From: Vespa crabro
Taxonomy: Eukaryota; Arthropoda; Insecta; Hymenoptera; Vespidae
Direction: 5' to 3'
Length of the DNA stretch: 64,000 nucleotides
Assembly (NCBI RefSeq): GCF_910589235.1
Contig: NC_060961.1
Coordinates: 4,985,001 to 5,049,000, forward strand
Shown: one piece after another, positions 1 to 11,370 of the stretch
How the letters are laid out: the number at the start of each line of letters is the position of its first letter
How positions within the stretch are numbered: the stretch's first letter is position 1
Translations under genes and position numbers: made by a program
Notes under the pieces: model-generated
Seen by the model: only the letters and a program-made list of their open reading frames with translations
Databases searched by the model: none
What the model was told of the DNA's origin: nothing

Positions 1-183
1 AGAGAAAGAAAGAAAGAGAGAGAGAGAAAGAGAGAGAATTCGTCCTTATACTCTTGAAAAACATAAACATACTATTTGTCGAAAATAAATATGAACGTGG
101 TTATTGCGGATTTATTTATCTTTTTTTTTAGTGCTCTTACCAATCGATCCCTATTATAATACGATGTGAAGAGTGAGTGAAAA

Positions 184-189
184 GAGAGA

Positions 190-231
<42 letters not shown>
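184..231. repeat. (GA)n microsatellite
   Basis: A nearly pure GA dinucleotide tract with one GT interruption near its start. It belongs to the dominant microsatellite class of the window. GA repeats are known binding platforms for the insect GAGA factor and CLAMP proteins; binding here is inference only. Confidence 0.9.
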
Positions 232-239
<8 letters not shown>

Positions 240-1955
240 AGATAGAAAGATAGTGAAAAGTTTTAGTACGATGTGGAAAGCACGGAACGTCGCACACGTC
301 GATTATATCTATACTTTTCTCGTCTCGCTTCCACTATCACGCTTCTATTATAATTACTCGAGCATTTATGCAAATGCGTAACTAATAATAAACGAGCGAT
401 GCGTATTCATTGAAATGTTATTAGACTTAATGGACGGCCGTTAGACAGAGTTATAGCATAGTACGAAATAAATTCTTGTATAACATGTACGAGCAAATGG
501 AAAGAGAAAGAAAACGCAGGGAGAAAGAGAAAGAGATAGTTATAGAGAGGGGAAGTAGTTGGAAAGGGGATGAGTGGGGTTGCTTGCGAGTAAGGGTGAC
601 TAGTGGTGGAAGAGTACACGACTCGTACGTATAACCAGACTAGCGTTGGCATTCAACGAGAATGACAATGCACACTCCGCTGCACTTGCTGCTTAATGTC
701 ATCCTCAAGCCGTGCCTAGTATCATTAGTACACGCGTACATGCTTCTATCTCAACACGAGCGCGCACGTACGTCTTCGTGTGTCCCGGAGTTTCTGTCAT
801 AGCATTCGTGCTACGAGTGTGATATAGAAAGAGAGAACTACGCCGATGACGACGAGGCTTGATATCACTTCATGGATACAATGGCAGTGTAGCGACACAC
901 GGCACACCGTTTGCCTCTTGTTGTTCTCCTATACGAGTTTTTCTACATGCTGAACGGAACGCCGCTAGTACGTTGTCCGAGGAACTATTTTTCTCTTTTC
1001 AATGGATGCAGCTAAATCGAAAGAAAAGAAAAAAAAACAAAAAAACAAAAAAAAATCAAACGAACGATTTTCTAATAAATTGAAATCGAATTTATAGTTA
1101 GTTCTGTTTTTTACTTTTTTTTTTTTTTTTTTTTGTTGAACGATAATATATTTTATTTGATATCTATTTCTTTCATATCCTTTCTCATTTATTTTACGAT
1201 CGATTCTGTCGGATGAATTGTAAGTTAATCCAACTTCGATTATATCAAAATAAGAAATTCTATTCTTCTTTAATTTTTAAATATTTTCCGTATAAAAAAT
1301 TCGCAATTAACATCAGACCGATCGACTTATGGAGATTTTCTTTGAGATCTCATTCGATAATAATTCGAACCTTTTCTATTCGAACCAAAGATCCAACGCA
1401 TTTATTTATTTTTTTCTTCTTTATCAAGATAAATGGGGATAGGTGTATATAGAACGAAAAAGGAGCAAATCAATTTAATCTGATTAATTAACATTTTAAT
1501 GTTTATTCTGTCTATTTATCTATCTAATTCGTAGCTCGTGTTCTACTTTTCGATTTAACCGTCGTTGTGTTTATCTATTATGAAGGTTAAAGTTGTTGTA
1601 AGAGTAATTTTCGAGATAATAGAAACTAACATTCGCTCGTATGGATGGTAAATAATGGAAAAGTTCTTCCTTGATACAAGTAAATATAAGGATAAAGAAA
1701 GTATGTGTGATCTTACTCGACATGCCTCTCTTTGCCTTGTCCAACTTTTTTTTTGGAGACAAATAAGTACATCGTCGGTTTCTACCCAGGGAAAGCTGAC
1801 GTCTTGTTCGAGTCTAGTCACGTCACATTGGTGTACATACGGTGTACGCCATGTACGAAGTGACTTGTCCGACTAGAAACTGCCTGCACTACTTAGCTCT
1901 GCCGCGTCACAGCATCGATCCGCAACTCTCGTTTCCCCTTCTCATCCACCCTCTT

Positions 1956-1963
<8 letters not shown>

Positions 1964-2004
<41 letters not shown>
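1964..2004. repeat. (CT)n microsatellite
   Basis: An almost uninterrupted CT tract, preceded by a looser pyrimidine stretch from about 1935. It lies 570 bp upstream of a GA tract at 2574-2606, so a transcript across both could fold back on itself. Confidence 0.9.
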
Positions 2005-2007
<3 letters not shown>

Positions 2008-2566
2008 ACCTTTGACCGAGTATTACGATCTTCGTTTCGTTTTATTTCCTACTTGAATCTCACAAGAGCAGAAAGTCGTCGAATTAAATGAAATCCAACC
2101 TTAAGGAGCAACTTTACGACATCGTTACGTATACAATCGACTAACAAATTATTTCACAGGGGGTTTTATTTTTCTCTTTTCTTTCTTTTTTTTTTTTTTT
2201 CTTTTCGCTCGATTCGAGAGAAAGACGTTAAAAGTAAATACGGTACGTCTAATATCAAAGAAATTACGGTAAATACGGTAACTAATTTCTTTATCTTTTT
2301 CTCTTTCTATTTCATACCGTTTGTTACTTATGCTGTCATTGTCTATAAACCGATTAAACGATTAAACTCACATCCGTGACGGACATCCATCTACAAGTTC
2401 GGCCCGATACGATACACGTTCGACCGTTTATACGTTTACAACATCGACTCTTTTGAGAGTGTATAAAGTAGTAGCAGCGTACGTAGTTAAAGATAGGAAT
2501 ATCGAACGTATGAAAGCTACTGGTGAATGAAAAAAGGAAAGAGATAACAAAAATTGCATACGAGAG

Positions 2567-2573
<7 letters not shown>

Positions 2574-2608
<35 letters not shown>

Positions 2609-2764
2609 CAGATTCGCGATTCAATTCGTCGAGATTCGCGAATAGTCAGGTCCATTTTCCTGCCGGGTCCATGGAGTATAATATCAAAGCGATGGCAAAA
2701 CGGATCGAAGTTACGTTCGTTTTTGAACGAAACTTGAGTGCTCGACTAACAGAGCGGGAAAGAG

Positions 2765-2799
<35 letters not shown>

Positions 2800-2965
2800 A
2801 GACGAGAGAAGAGGGAGGAAGAAGTGGAAAAAGGCGAAAGAGCAGATAAATTCGTAAAGATTAACCGACTGTATGCGATTAAAGGTTCGAGAACGAAAAC
2901 GAGTGCAATAGAATACGGAAAATATTCGTAAACGTATAATATTTTTCGATGTTGCAGTTCGATGA

Positions 2966-2996
<31 letters not shown>

Positions 2997-2997
2997 G

Positions 2998-3042
<45 letters not shown>

Positions 3043-3048
3043 AGAGAA
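2574..3048. repeat. Cluster of three GA-type microsatellites
   Basis: Three purine tracts (2574-2606, 2773-2799 and 2969-3048) are separated by unique sequence. The last is compound, beginning as GAAA repeats and changing to GA with GGGA interruptions. All overlapping open frames are low-complexity translations of these tracts. Confidence 0.88.
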
Positions 3049-3098
3049 CAATGAACGAGAGCAAACAAAGCTGCTGGAAACAACCAACCTTGTGACAG

Positions 3099-3153
3099 GT
3101 TTACGGAAAGTTACGCAAAACCATCGCCGAAAGCATCCAGAGGCATGTCTGCG
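3099..3153 (+). CDS. Possible 55-nt internal exon (splice-bounded)
   Basis: The segment starts after CTTGTGACAG at 3089-3098 and ends before a consensus donor, GTAAGT, at 3154-3159. All three frames are open across the 55 nt, so the frame cannot be chosen. The acceptor has only a weak pyrimidine tract. No family is recognisable from so short a piece. It could equally be a chance pairing of splice-like words, because such words are common in this CT-rich window. Confidence 0.13.
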
Positions 3154-3457
3154 GTAAGTAGTCAAGCAAGATGTTGTTATTCAATTTTGCATTCATTACA
3201 CAAAAGACAACAGGTTTACGATTCCTGCAAGCTATTCTAGTTATTCTTCGTCGTTACGTAGTGTCTCGTTACTTTACCTTCGAAACTACCAACGCCGATA
3301 TTTACTATCGACGAAAACTTTATATCTTTTCTATCTTATTTTTTTTCTCTCTATTTCTCTTTCTCTATTATTCTTCCTCTATCTATTTATCTCTACGTCT
3401 GTATCTTTTTTACTCTCTCTTATAACAGTGACGGGATTCTTAACTATCGTCATCTTA

Positions 3458-3461
<4 letters not shown>

Positions 3462-3510
<49 letters not shown>
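3462..3510. repeat. (CT)n microsatellite
   Basis: About 24 uninterrupted CT units. Overlapping frames read as Ser-Leu on one strand and Arg-Glu on the other and are not genes. Confidence 0.93.
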
Positions 3511-3515
<5 letters not shown>

Positions 3516-4618
3516 GTATACGAAACATAAAACATAATAGGAGAAAGATAAGAATGATATCAAAATTTTGTTCCCCTAATACTTCTTCCCACATAATTTT
3601 ATTCTTGCGATTAAAAACGAAGAGAATTACAATTCGGTAGTTGGAGCGATTTTTATTTTTATTTTATCCAAATGAGGCAATTAATAAAGTCATTTTTATA
3701 AAGGAAGAAAAAGAGAAAGAGAGATGTTAAATATATAATGGATTAAAATGGAATTGTTTTAATTGTTAAACATGTCGATCGTTCGAAAATAATTTTGTCG
3801 ATTTATTAGAATTTTAAAATATAGAAAAAATACGATTAAATAAAATATAACAATTTCGTATAAGCGCAGAAAAGCCAATCGGTAAAAATTGTAAAGGGTA
3901 AAAACGTCACTGTTACGTTCCGATCGTTTTTCGATTACCGATATATCGGAGATTTTTAAAAGTGTACGATCGATGCACTCTCGTAAAGACCGACGCTCGT
4001 AAGAATCGATAATCGTTTTATCCAGGCCGCTTAGCCCGTTGACCAATTGAGCGAGATACGTTGACGTGGCATATAAAATCTGTTTCCCCGGGAACTGTCC
4101 TTGCGAAAAATTCTTCGTCAGGCTCTTCCGAGGGACCACGTCGTGTTTCTTTTTTCCTTTTTTCCGTGTGTCGCTACTTCCATCTGATTTTTTCCGGATC
4201 AGCGATCCACTTTCATGCTGGACATGATTCGAAACTGAATATAAGAGGAGGAAAAAAAAACGATCGGACGAAATAATATCATTATGCAGATCGACCGTTT
4301 AACCATTGATTCGAACGCCTATGGCAACATTTTATAATATTAAAAAATGAAAAAAATCATCCTGCGAAATTTCGACAGATTCATCGTTCCAAAACGTTTT
4401 CACTTGAAAAAATTTTGTAAATTGACACTCTCATTGTTCCAATCGTACATTTGTAAAAAAAAAAAAAAAAAAGAAATCGTTTATTTAATCGAACAATAAG
4501 TGACATTCTGAATAAGAATCTTTCGAATTTGATGTCTCATTTATTTGAATTGAATTATGCACTCTGATATTCTTTCTAATAAAAATAAAAGAATTACATG
4601 GAAAGTCCTTTATATCCC

Positions 4619-4692
4619 TTCTCTTTTCTCTCTCTTTCTCTCTCTTTCTCTCTCTTTCTCTCTCTCTGTCTCTGTCTCTCTCTCTCTCTCTC
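4619..4692. repeat. Interrupted (CT)n tract with TTTC and GTCT variants
   Basis: A CT-rich tract in which CTCTTTCT units repeat and then give way to CTCTGTCT and pure CT. The regular interruptions suggest an older, mutated microsatellite. Confidence 0.88.
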
Positions 4693-5140
4693 TATTTCAC
4701 CCTCACTTCCAATCTCTCGTGCTCTTATTTTCGGACAAAAATTCATCTCGGAATAATAGCACAGTCGTATACGAACAGCAAATCTGATTTGACCCACAAA
4801 TTTGAAGAGAGGGTGAGTTCTGGGAGATACAGAGAACGAGAGAGAGAGATAGGAGAAAATAGCTCGTTCGTTCAATGTATAATCGATAGTACCGAATTAC
4901 GTTATAGTTGGAAAAGTGCATCGCTCCCGGTGCATTCGCGGCAATTCATGTGTAATGATTTCATCGATTATGCTATATGTGCTCTCCATTTTTTCCCCTT
5001 ACCCTGTTTTAATATTCTCTATACACCGTACAGCATGGGATATTAAGGTATGGTCAATTAGTAAGATTAACGATCGTTGATTTGTCTCTTTGATCGTTAC
5101 ATCGAATTTCGTACGATTAAGATACTTTTAACGCATTATA

Positions 5141-5327
5141 TTTTTCTTTAAATCTCATTAATTGATATTCAAAATGAAAATTCAGATAGAAAGGAATTTG
5201 GGGAATTAAAATACCTTCTTTTGTTTTTTTCTTTGACATACTAAACTTTTCTTCAAATTTTATTAATTGATATTCAAAATGAAAATTCGAATAGGAAAGA
5301 ATTTAGGGAATTTAAATAATCTCAATC
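5141..5327 (+). repeat. Imperfect tandem duplication, period 105 bp
   Basis: Two neighbouring copies share the core ATTAATTGATATTCAAAATG, at 5157 and again at 5262, exactly 105 bp apart. The following GAAAATTC plus a purine-rich stretch ending in GGGAATT is also shared. The copies differ by scattered substitutions, so the duplication is not recent. Neither copy contains a sustained open frame. Confidence 0.8.
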
Positions 5328-6719
5328 TTTTGTATTATATAAATGAGCGTAAAATCAAAAGCTCTTAACGGAGTCTTTATTAAAGCTTATTAAATACGTC
5401 AAATAAAAGCTTTGTTTATTTTCTTTTTATTTGATTTGTTTTTTTTTTTTTTTTTATATTCATTCAAATATTTGTGAGATAAAAAAAATAACAAAAGCAC
5501 GAAAAAAAAATTCCTTTTTTCGCCCATTAATTGTGAGATTTTTTTTCCCCTCTTTCTCTCTGTTCTTTTTTCTTCTCCCCCCCTCATCATTTTATTAAAT
5601 AATTTATACGTTTAAATTAATTCTATAGATCATTGCATTTAATATATCATCGTTTCTTTAATTAATTTGCTTCGTTGTTAACTTTCGTGGCCATACGACA
5701 CTTCAATAATTTAAACAACGGCAACATGAACGTTCTCTGCCGTATATACTCCAGACAATTTTTAACATTACCTCGTCGAGACAAACATAATATAGCGATG
5801 TAAATGTTGACCAAATTTGTCCCGAAACCAGGAACGCGGTAGTTTCCATGCGTTCGACTAGAAATCAAGAAAAAGCTAACAGTCCAAACAAGCGGAGAAG
5901 AGAGTCCGCAAAAGAAAGAGGAAAGAAAGGGGAAGGAAAAGCTTACAGAGACGAAGAACCATCGAACAATATTCCACAATACTTTACGAGTCGTGGAACT
6001 TTAAATAATTCTATTGATTGCAATGAGAAAAACGTTGTATACCGATCGATGAAAAGTGAGGAAGAAAAAAGAAGTAAAGGAAGAAAAACAAAAGAAAAAA
6101 AAAAAAAACAAAAAATAAAGAAAAAATAAGAAAAGGGATGAAAATCCATATGAAAGTTCTTCATATGGTTCTTCATAAGCTCTTCATTCTTAAATACGAG
6201 GTAAGTACTTATATAAATGAAATAAGAAAAAAAAAAAGAAAAAGAAAAAATAAAGGATAACAGTAAAAGAGTATACGACAAGAGGAGTAAGAAGAGATGT
6301 TATAACATGCGAAAAGATCGGCGTACGCTATTGATACGTGCATTTTTCTTTCGAGCTTACATCGAGCAATTTTCCTTTAATTTCGAGTTTCGCCATGACA
6401 CTCCCACAAAGTTTTTTGATATAAACGAACAACGAGATTCTTCTCTTTCTCTCGATTTCTACTTTTAACTCAAAGAACGCGCGATAATGCAACATTGAAA
6501 GGTAATAGCGACGATAACAATAACATATTTTTGTAGCAACCGCTAAAAATAGAATGGACAAAAAAGGGCAAAAGACGGACGTTGCGCCCATACGAACGTT
6601 GTTTTTAAGGACAAAGTAAACCTTTCGTAGGCACCCGATAGAAAAGCATCTTTGTATTTTTCCCGCTTTCAGAATCGAGTAAACGACGTAGAGGGAACGA
6701 TGGTGGTAGCAATGCGTTA

Positions 6720-6766
<47 letters not shown>

Positions 6767-6783
6767 TCCCTCTCTTTCTCTCT
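6720..6783. repeat. (CT)n microsatellite
   Basis: A CT tract with TTTC interruptions, followed by a looser pyrimidine run to about 6800. It lies about 300 bp before a second pyrimidine stretch that precedes the candidate exon at 7101. Confidence 0.88.
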
Positions 6784-7100
6784 TTCTTCTTTTCTTTGGC
6801 TATTCTTTTGATTCGTCCCGTCTCTTCTTCAGTCTTTTCGACCCTACAAAGGAGAGAGTTTGTATTCACAGAACGGTGTGTGCATCGCGTTACGTACGCA
6901 TCCCAAGCGATGTGTAAATGTAAAGGGGGATCTAAGGGGAAACTATGAGAAAAACTCACTAGATACCCAAGGGAAGACGCCCAAACATCGCCACAACCTT
7001 GCGATGCACCAGGGAAACTCTCTTTCCCTCTATCACTCTCTTTCTCTCTCGCTCTTTTTCTCTCTCTTCTTGTCTCCCTTGCTTTCGAGTTTCCAAACAG

Positions 7101-7347
7101 GAGAAAGAGAGAAGGCGAATTGCCAAAGAGGAGACGCCCGAGAGATAGAGAGAGGGTGGCTCGAACCTTCGAAACGACGTCGTCGCTCGAACGACTGACC
7201 CGACCTTTAAGCTATCTCCGTAATTCGCTCCTGAAACGAAGCGGCGATCCCTTCGTCGAAGAAATGTCGCCTTTGTACCCGAACGTTTATACTATCCTCT
7301 ACGATGACATCCCTCTCGATTTGCCAACGGGCAATACGATATCTTGA
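7101..7347 (+). CDS. Possible 3'-terminal coding exon, unknown protein
   Basis: A long pyrimidine-rich tract ends in TTTCCAAACAG at 7090-7100, a good acceptor. From 7102 one frame stays open for 81 codons to TGA at 7345-7347. After a basic Arg/Lys/Glu-rich start the product becomes non-repetitive, for example SPLYPNVYTILYDDIPLDLP near its C-terminus. Third positions are clearly richer in G+C than the flanking DNA, which is mild evidence for coding. A consensus donor, GTAAGT, at 7374 allows instead an internal exon with a stop. I do not recognise a family. There is no upstream partner exon, so this is only a candidate. Confidence 0.27.
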
Positions 7348-7610
7348 TTTTCTCTCGCTAAAATTAAATTGCTGTAAGTGCCGTGTTATTCGAGACTACC
7401 GTCCACTTTTCCATCTTTTACTAACATTATCTCTCCCTTTTCCTCCCTCCCCCCATCCTCCCTCCCTCCCCTTCCCCTCCCTCGCAATCCCACCATTTAC
7501 AAAATTTTCTGCGTATGTGATTGAAACTTGAGAACTTTTATTACTTTTTCGAATATCCCGTAAAAATGTTTCATTCAGATCGAAAGGAAACGAAAAAGAT
7601 GAAAGGAAAG

Positions 7611-7642
<32 letters not shown>

Positions 7643-8097
7643 AGGAACAGAAGTCCCACGAAACATCTTTTTGTAGGGCAAGCATTTAATCCTTTGGTCT
7701 CGGTAATATTTTTAAATATGAGCGTAATACTTTCCCCTAGTTTTTTACCATATCTTTCCTCTTCACAATTTTCATCCTCTTTTTACTTTTCATTTTGGGG
7801 TTGACTATAAACGTTCCGCATAGCAGATTAGCCGCCGGTGAAAAGTGTTGCGTTTAAAGTGTAATCCAGATCTGCCCTCGCTCGAGTTTCGAAAACTTTC
7901 GCTCTCGTTACCCCCTTCCCTCTTCATTCTTCTAGCACTCTTTATTGCTTTATCCCTTTGTTCCAGTTAAGTTGCTCGATAAAGCAGCGTTCAACCGTAC
8001 CTAGCCCTTTCTCTCTCTTTCGTCCTTTTTATTCGGTTACTCTATGGCTCACTTAAGTCCAACCCTCTGTTCTCTACCTATTTGTCTCTTCTTCTCT

Positions 8098-8102
8098 CTC
8101 TA

Positions 8103-8133
<31 letters not shown>

Positions 8134-8146
8134 GTATATATATATC
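8098..8146. repeat. Compound (CT)n-(TA)n microsatellite
   Basis: A CT tract passes directly into TATATA repeats. The same compound architecture recurs at 29878-29942, and inverted at 37999-38070. Confidence 0.88.
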
Positions 8147-9423
8147 TCTCTTACTCTATTTCTATCTCTCTAACCTTACTATATCTACCAACTCTTCCGA
8201 AGGATATTCTTTGGCATTCGCTTAATTTCTTAAAGTTCTCTTCCTTCTATGTTATATCCATGGTGGTGGAAGCTTTGTTTCCATGTCGACCCTCTTCCAA
8301 AATTGCACGTAAACTCGCGATCTTCGTCTAGGTTCTTCGAAGGTCTCGGGTTAAATAGCCCTGGCATGCCACGATCATTTTATCCATACAATATCATCAT
8401 TTAAACGCATTCCTTCTTCTTCATTTTTCATCGAAAGATAATAGAAAATTACATTGTGAAATTTTCATGCAGCGTAATTATTGAAACAAAAAAACAAATC
8501 CGACGCCATTGTTTCTATTATCGAATTTGGTCTTTTGTTTTGGTGATAAAATAAATAGCACTTAATTTCTATTCGAATTCATTGTTTCAAAGACAATAAT
8601 ATATACGTTACTCAAGTTCAGAAGGTAAGTTATTTGTCGTTAGTTTCTATATGATTCATATATGTCATCTTTCTTTATAATTATTAATCCTTATCACTTT
8701 AAACTGCAGTAATAATCCTAATAGTATATTCTTTGTTTCCAGCATTTATTTTTACGGAACATTTATGAACATTCTTACTACTAAAGAACCATCTTAAAAA
8801 TTATATCCATATCATGTAAACATTCATGAAATTTATTTGTGGTTGCCTAATAAACATGCTATAATATTTTTCGAGTGATAAAGAGTTTAAATTAACAGTA
8901 ATTTCTTGCTACGAACAATATCGCAACAATAGAAGATATTTTTTTCCCTTCGACCACGAATGATCGTAAAATCAACATTCGATCGCATGATACTAATAAC
9001 ATTTATTTGATATCGATATCAACTTCTGGCTTTTTGCCAGAGAGTGTCTCGAATTTTTCGATGACCATTTCGATGAGAAAAGCGAGGTAACGAACGAATT
9101 CACAGCACAACCTGATAAGAGTAAAGAATTCTCACAGTAGCGAATGCAACTCACACCATATCGAGTTTCGTGTCTTTTAATCGTGCGACGTTTATTCCAA
9201 GCGAAACCACCTCGGCAAGGTATATAATGTAGGAATGCTCAAAGAGAGGATGGTTAACACGATGGTAGTGGTAAAGAGTGGAGGTAGGAATGAGGATGGG
9301 ATAGCTTACCGATGCTAGTTGAAATTTTAACGAACGTCCAACTTCTCGAGGGCACAGACGATCGACTATCGTCTACTCTATCTTTTTGCTTGCTTTTTAG
9401 AAACACGTTGCTGAGATATTATC

Positions 9424-9459
<36 letters not shown>

Positions 9460-9505
9460 TTTTCTCCTCTCTCCATCTATCTATCTTTCTCTCTCTCTCT
9501 CTCTT
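9424..9505. repeat. Interrupted (CT)n tract
   Basis: Two CT tracts separated by CCATCTATCTATC. It is a mutated microsatellite, and the overlapping open frames are Ser-Leu or Arg-Glu artefacts. Confidence 0.88.
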
Positions 9506-10022
9506 TCCATCGTTTGCTTTACTTCCAACATCCGCACTCAATGACAGCAGCGATGGAGCTCGCGGCAAGTCAAGAGTACCGAGTCGCGAGACGTGCTTCG
9601 AATATACCAAGAAGATTCATTTACAATCTGCCGAGTGATAAGAATTTAATGGCATATTAACATAAGTCAAGCTGATACTAGACGTCAATTACTAGTCAAC
9701 CAAGAAATGATATATCTTTTTTGTGCCTGGACATTATCTCTGGACAAAGGTTTAAATATGTGGTTAAAATGGATAGATCTCAATGCCTCCATTTACATGA
9801 TCTTGAAACATCGAAGAAAAAACAAATAAAATTTTTAATAATCGACTCAGATATCATTTATTTATTGCTTAATTTGTCTAATGTCTTGTCCGCATTCATT
9901 TTTATTATTTCTTTATTTTTTTTTTCTTTGTTAATTACTTATGCAACCGTATGCAAATGAATTCTAATCAATTTATTTTCACATCAAAAATTGGATATAT
10001 AGTAATATAGTGAATAGCAATA

Positions 10023-10053
<31 letters not shown>

Positions 10054-10360
10054 TTTGATATTTCTTTTTTATTTGATAAAGATAATGATTTTACGAAAAA
10101 TTAGTACCTTTAAAGATGGTAACTTTTCAGGCATATTCATTTATGGATTTGTTAAATTCTAAAGTATATTAAATGAACCATTAACTGTTGTTATGGTGAG
10201 TTACTTTGTACTTAATATTGTTAGAAAACAAAGTTTTATACGACTGATGGCAAAGTCTTCTAATATACACTTAAGCAATTACCATTTCACTTAAAATAAT
10301 TACATCCTACATCACTAGAATGAAATGTTATTTTACTTGGCAATAGATATCAACTAATCC

Positions 10361-10507
10361 CGTCTATAGTGTGGGTTGATTCGAGAAATTAATGAGCGCG
10401 TTAGTTTGAATTTTACGATACAAGGTAGGTACGCGCTAAATCGTAATTCGTTTGCAACGTGAATCGCGGCGAATGTTCGCGAGTAGTAAGTGTCAACCGT
10501 TTAGTAA
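10361..10507. promoter_or_regulatory. Complex CpG-rich island, possible regulatory element
   Basis: After several kilobases of AT-rich DNA this stretch is compositionally complex, with several GCG, CGCG and TCGCGG words and no simple repeat. It is followed by a GA tract (10508-10597) and then by another complex stretch to about 10690 containing CACCTG, an E-box/Snail-type word. A regulatory role is inferred from composition alone. Confidence 0.2.
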
Positions 10508-10516
10508 AGAGAGAGA

Positions 10517-10562
<46 letters not shown>

Positions 10563-10597
10563 TATAAAGAGATAGATAGATAGAGAGAGAGAGAGAG
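10508..10597. repeat. (GA)n microsatellite with GATA interruption
   Basis: A long GA tract interrupted by AAAGCTATAAAGA and three GATA units. The composite structure suggests repeated slippage around an older core. Confidence 0.9.
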
Positions 10598-10966
10598 GGA
10601 GAAAATACAGGAAACTATATCCAGTGGCTGCACCTGTGCGCGTTTCAGTTAACTCACTTCCAGAGCTTCTACTACGACACGAGCAGAATAACTTATAAAC
10701 TGTCTTCCAAATGTGTTGTCTGAGGATAGGTCAATTTTCTGGCATTATATGCTCCGCGGCATGCATATTACGACAGATATTCAAGAATTTTGTACTATCT
10801 ACTGGTATAAACAAATCACCTTAACGAATCACTGCTGAAAAAGTATGCATTTGGGATTTAAATAATATTATCCAAATTGTAAATAATTCAGGAATTTTAA
10901 TAAATCAATTTTTACAAAAATAGTCCAAATTGATGAATCAATATCGATTGTTAACAAGCGCAATTC

Positions 10967-11004
10967 CCCGACCGAGCTTTTCGGGACACTATAAAAAGGT
11001 CGGG
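10967..11004 (+). other. Short GC inverted repeat around a TATA-like box
   Basis: CCCGACC at 10967-10973 and its complement GGTCGGG at 10998-11004 flank TATAAAAA at 10990-10997. A run of T inside the left arm and of A beside the right arm can extend the stem. It may be a core-promoter-like TATA box or merely a small hairpin; no initiator or downstream gene is apparent. Confidence 0.25.
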
Positions 11005-11330
11005 ATGTTTTTTATTTAATATGTAGATTAGACAATTTTCAATGAATTTAATAGACTTACTGTAGATGATCATCATAATTGTAAGTCCTTTATTTGACAA
11101 TTCACAAATACGTATTTTTACTTTTCTTTTTGCACGCTATAAGAATAAATTAAAGTATCCTTTATTTAATTTCTTTTCTCCTTTTTTTTTTTCTTTTTTG
11201 TAACGACGAACGACCTTTGGAAAAATTGTTCTCGACGTTTTTCGTGCCAACGAGTTGAGTTGAATTACGGTACAGTTAAATTTAAGCGTGGTTAAGCGGA
11301 GAACTGTAGGACGCGAAAGAGAGGGAGAGT

Positions 11331-11370
<40 letters not shown>

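Larger units (their letters stand above)
1..3098. other. Non-coding, microsatellite-rich segment
   Basis: I see no supportable gene here. It holds GA/CT tracts near 1-38, 184-231, 1964-2004, 2574-2606, 2773-2799 and 2969-3048, a T20 run at 1115-1134, and AT-rich sequence between them. Open frames over the GA tracts read as Arg-Glu or Ser-Leu runs and are artefacts. Stretches at 660-900 and 1790-1930 are more complex and richer in CpG, but carry no recognisable protein or RNA. Confidence 0.6.
3154..7100. other. Non-coding segment with microsatellites and a small tandem duplication
   Basis: This holds CT tracts at 3462-3510, 4619-4692 and 6720-6783, a poly-A run near 4457, T-rich DNA at 5440-5590 and an imperfect tandem duplication at 5141-5327. 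The perfect short inverted repeat CCATATGAA / TTCATATGG lies near 6146-6169. Pyrimidine-rich sequence at 7021-7082 leads into the candidate exon at 7101. I see no gene. Confidence 0.55.
7348..10360. other. Non-coding AT-rich segment
   Basis: This contains a C-rich CCTCCC stretch near 7440-7490, poly-A at 7610-7630, a CT tract running into a TA tract at 8098-8146, interrupted CT tracts at 9424-9505 and a TA run at 10020-10044. A small perfect hairpin, TCTGGC-TTTTT-GCCAGA, lies at about 9025-9041. The stretch 9050-9300 is more complex and could be regulatory. Nothing supports a gene. Confidence 0.55.

Noticed and set aside
2554..3165. Several overlapping open frames of 60-145 codons
   Set aside because: They are translations of GA/CT tracts (Arg-Glu and Ser-Leu runs) open on both strands, which is expected of the repeat and not of a gene.
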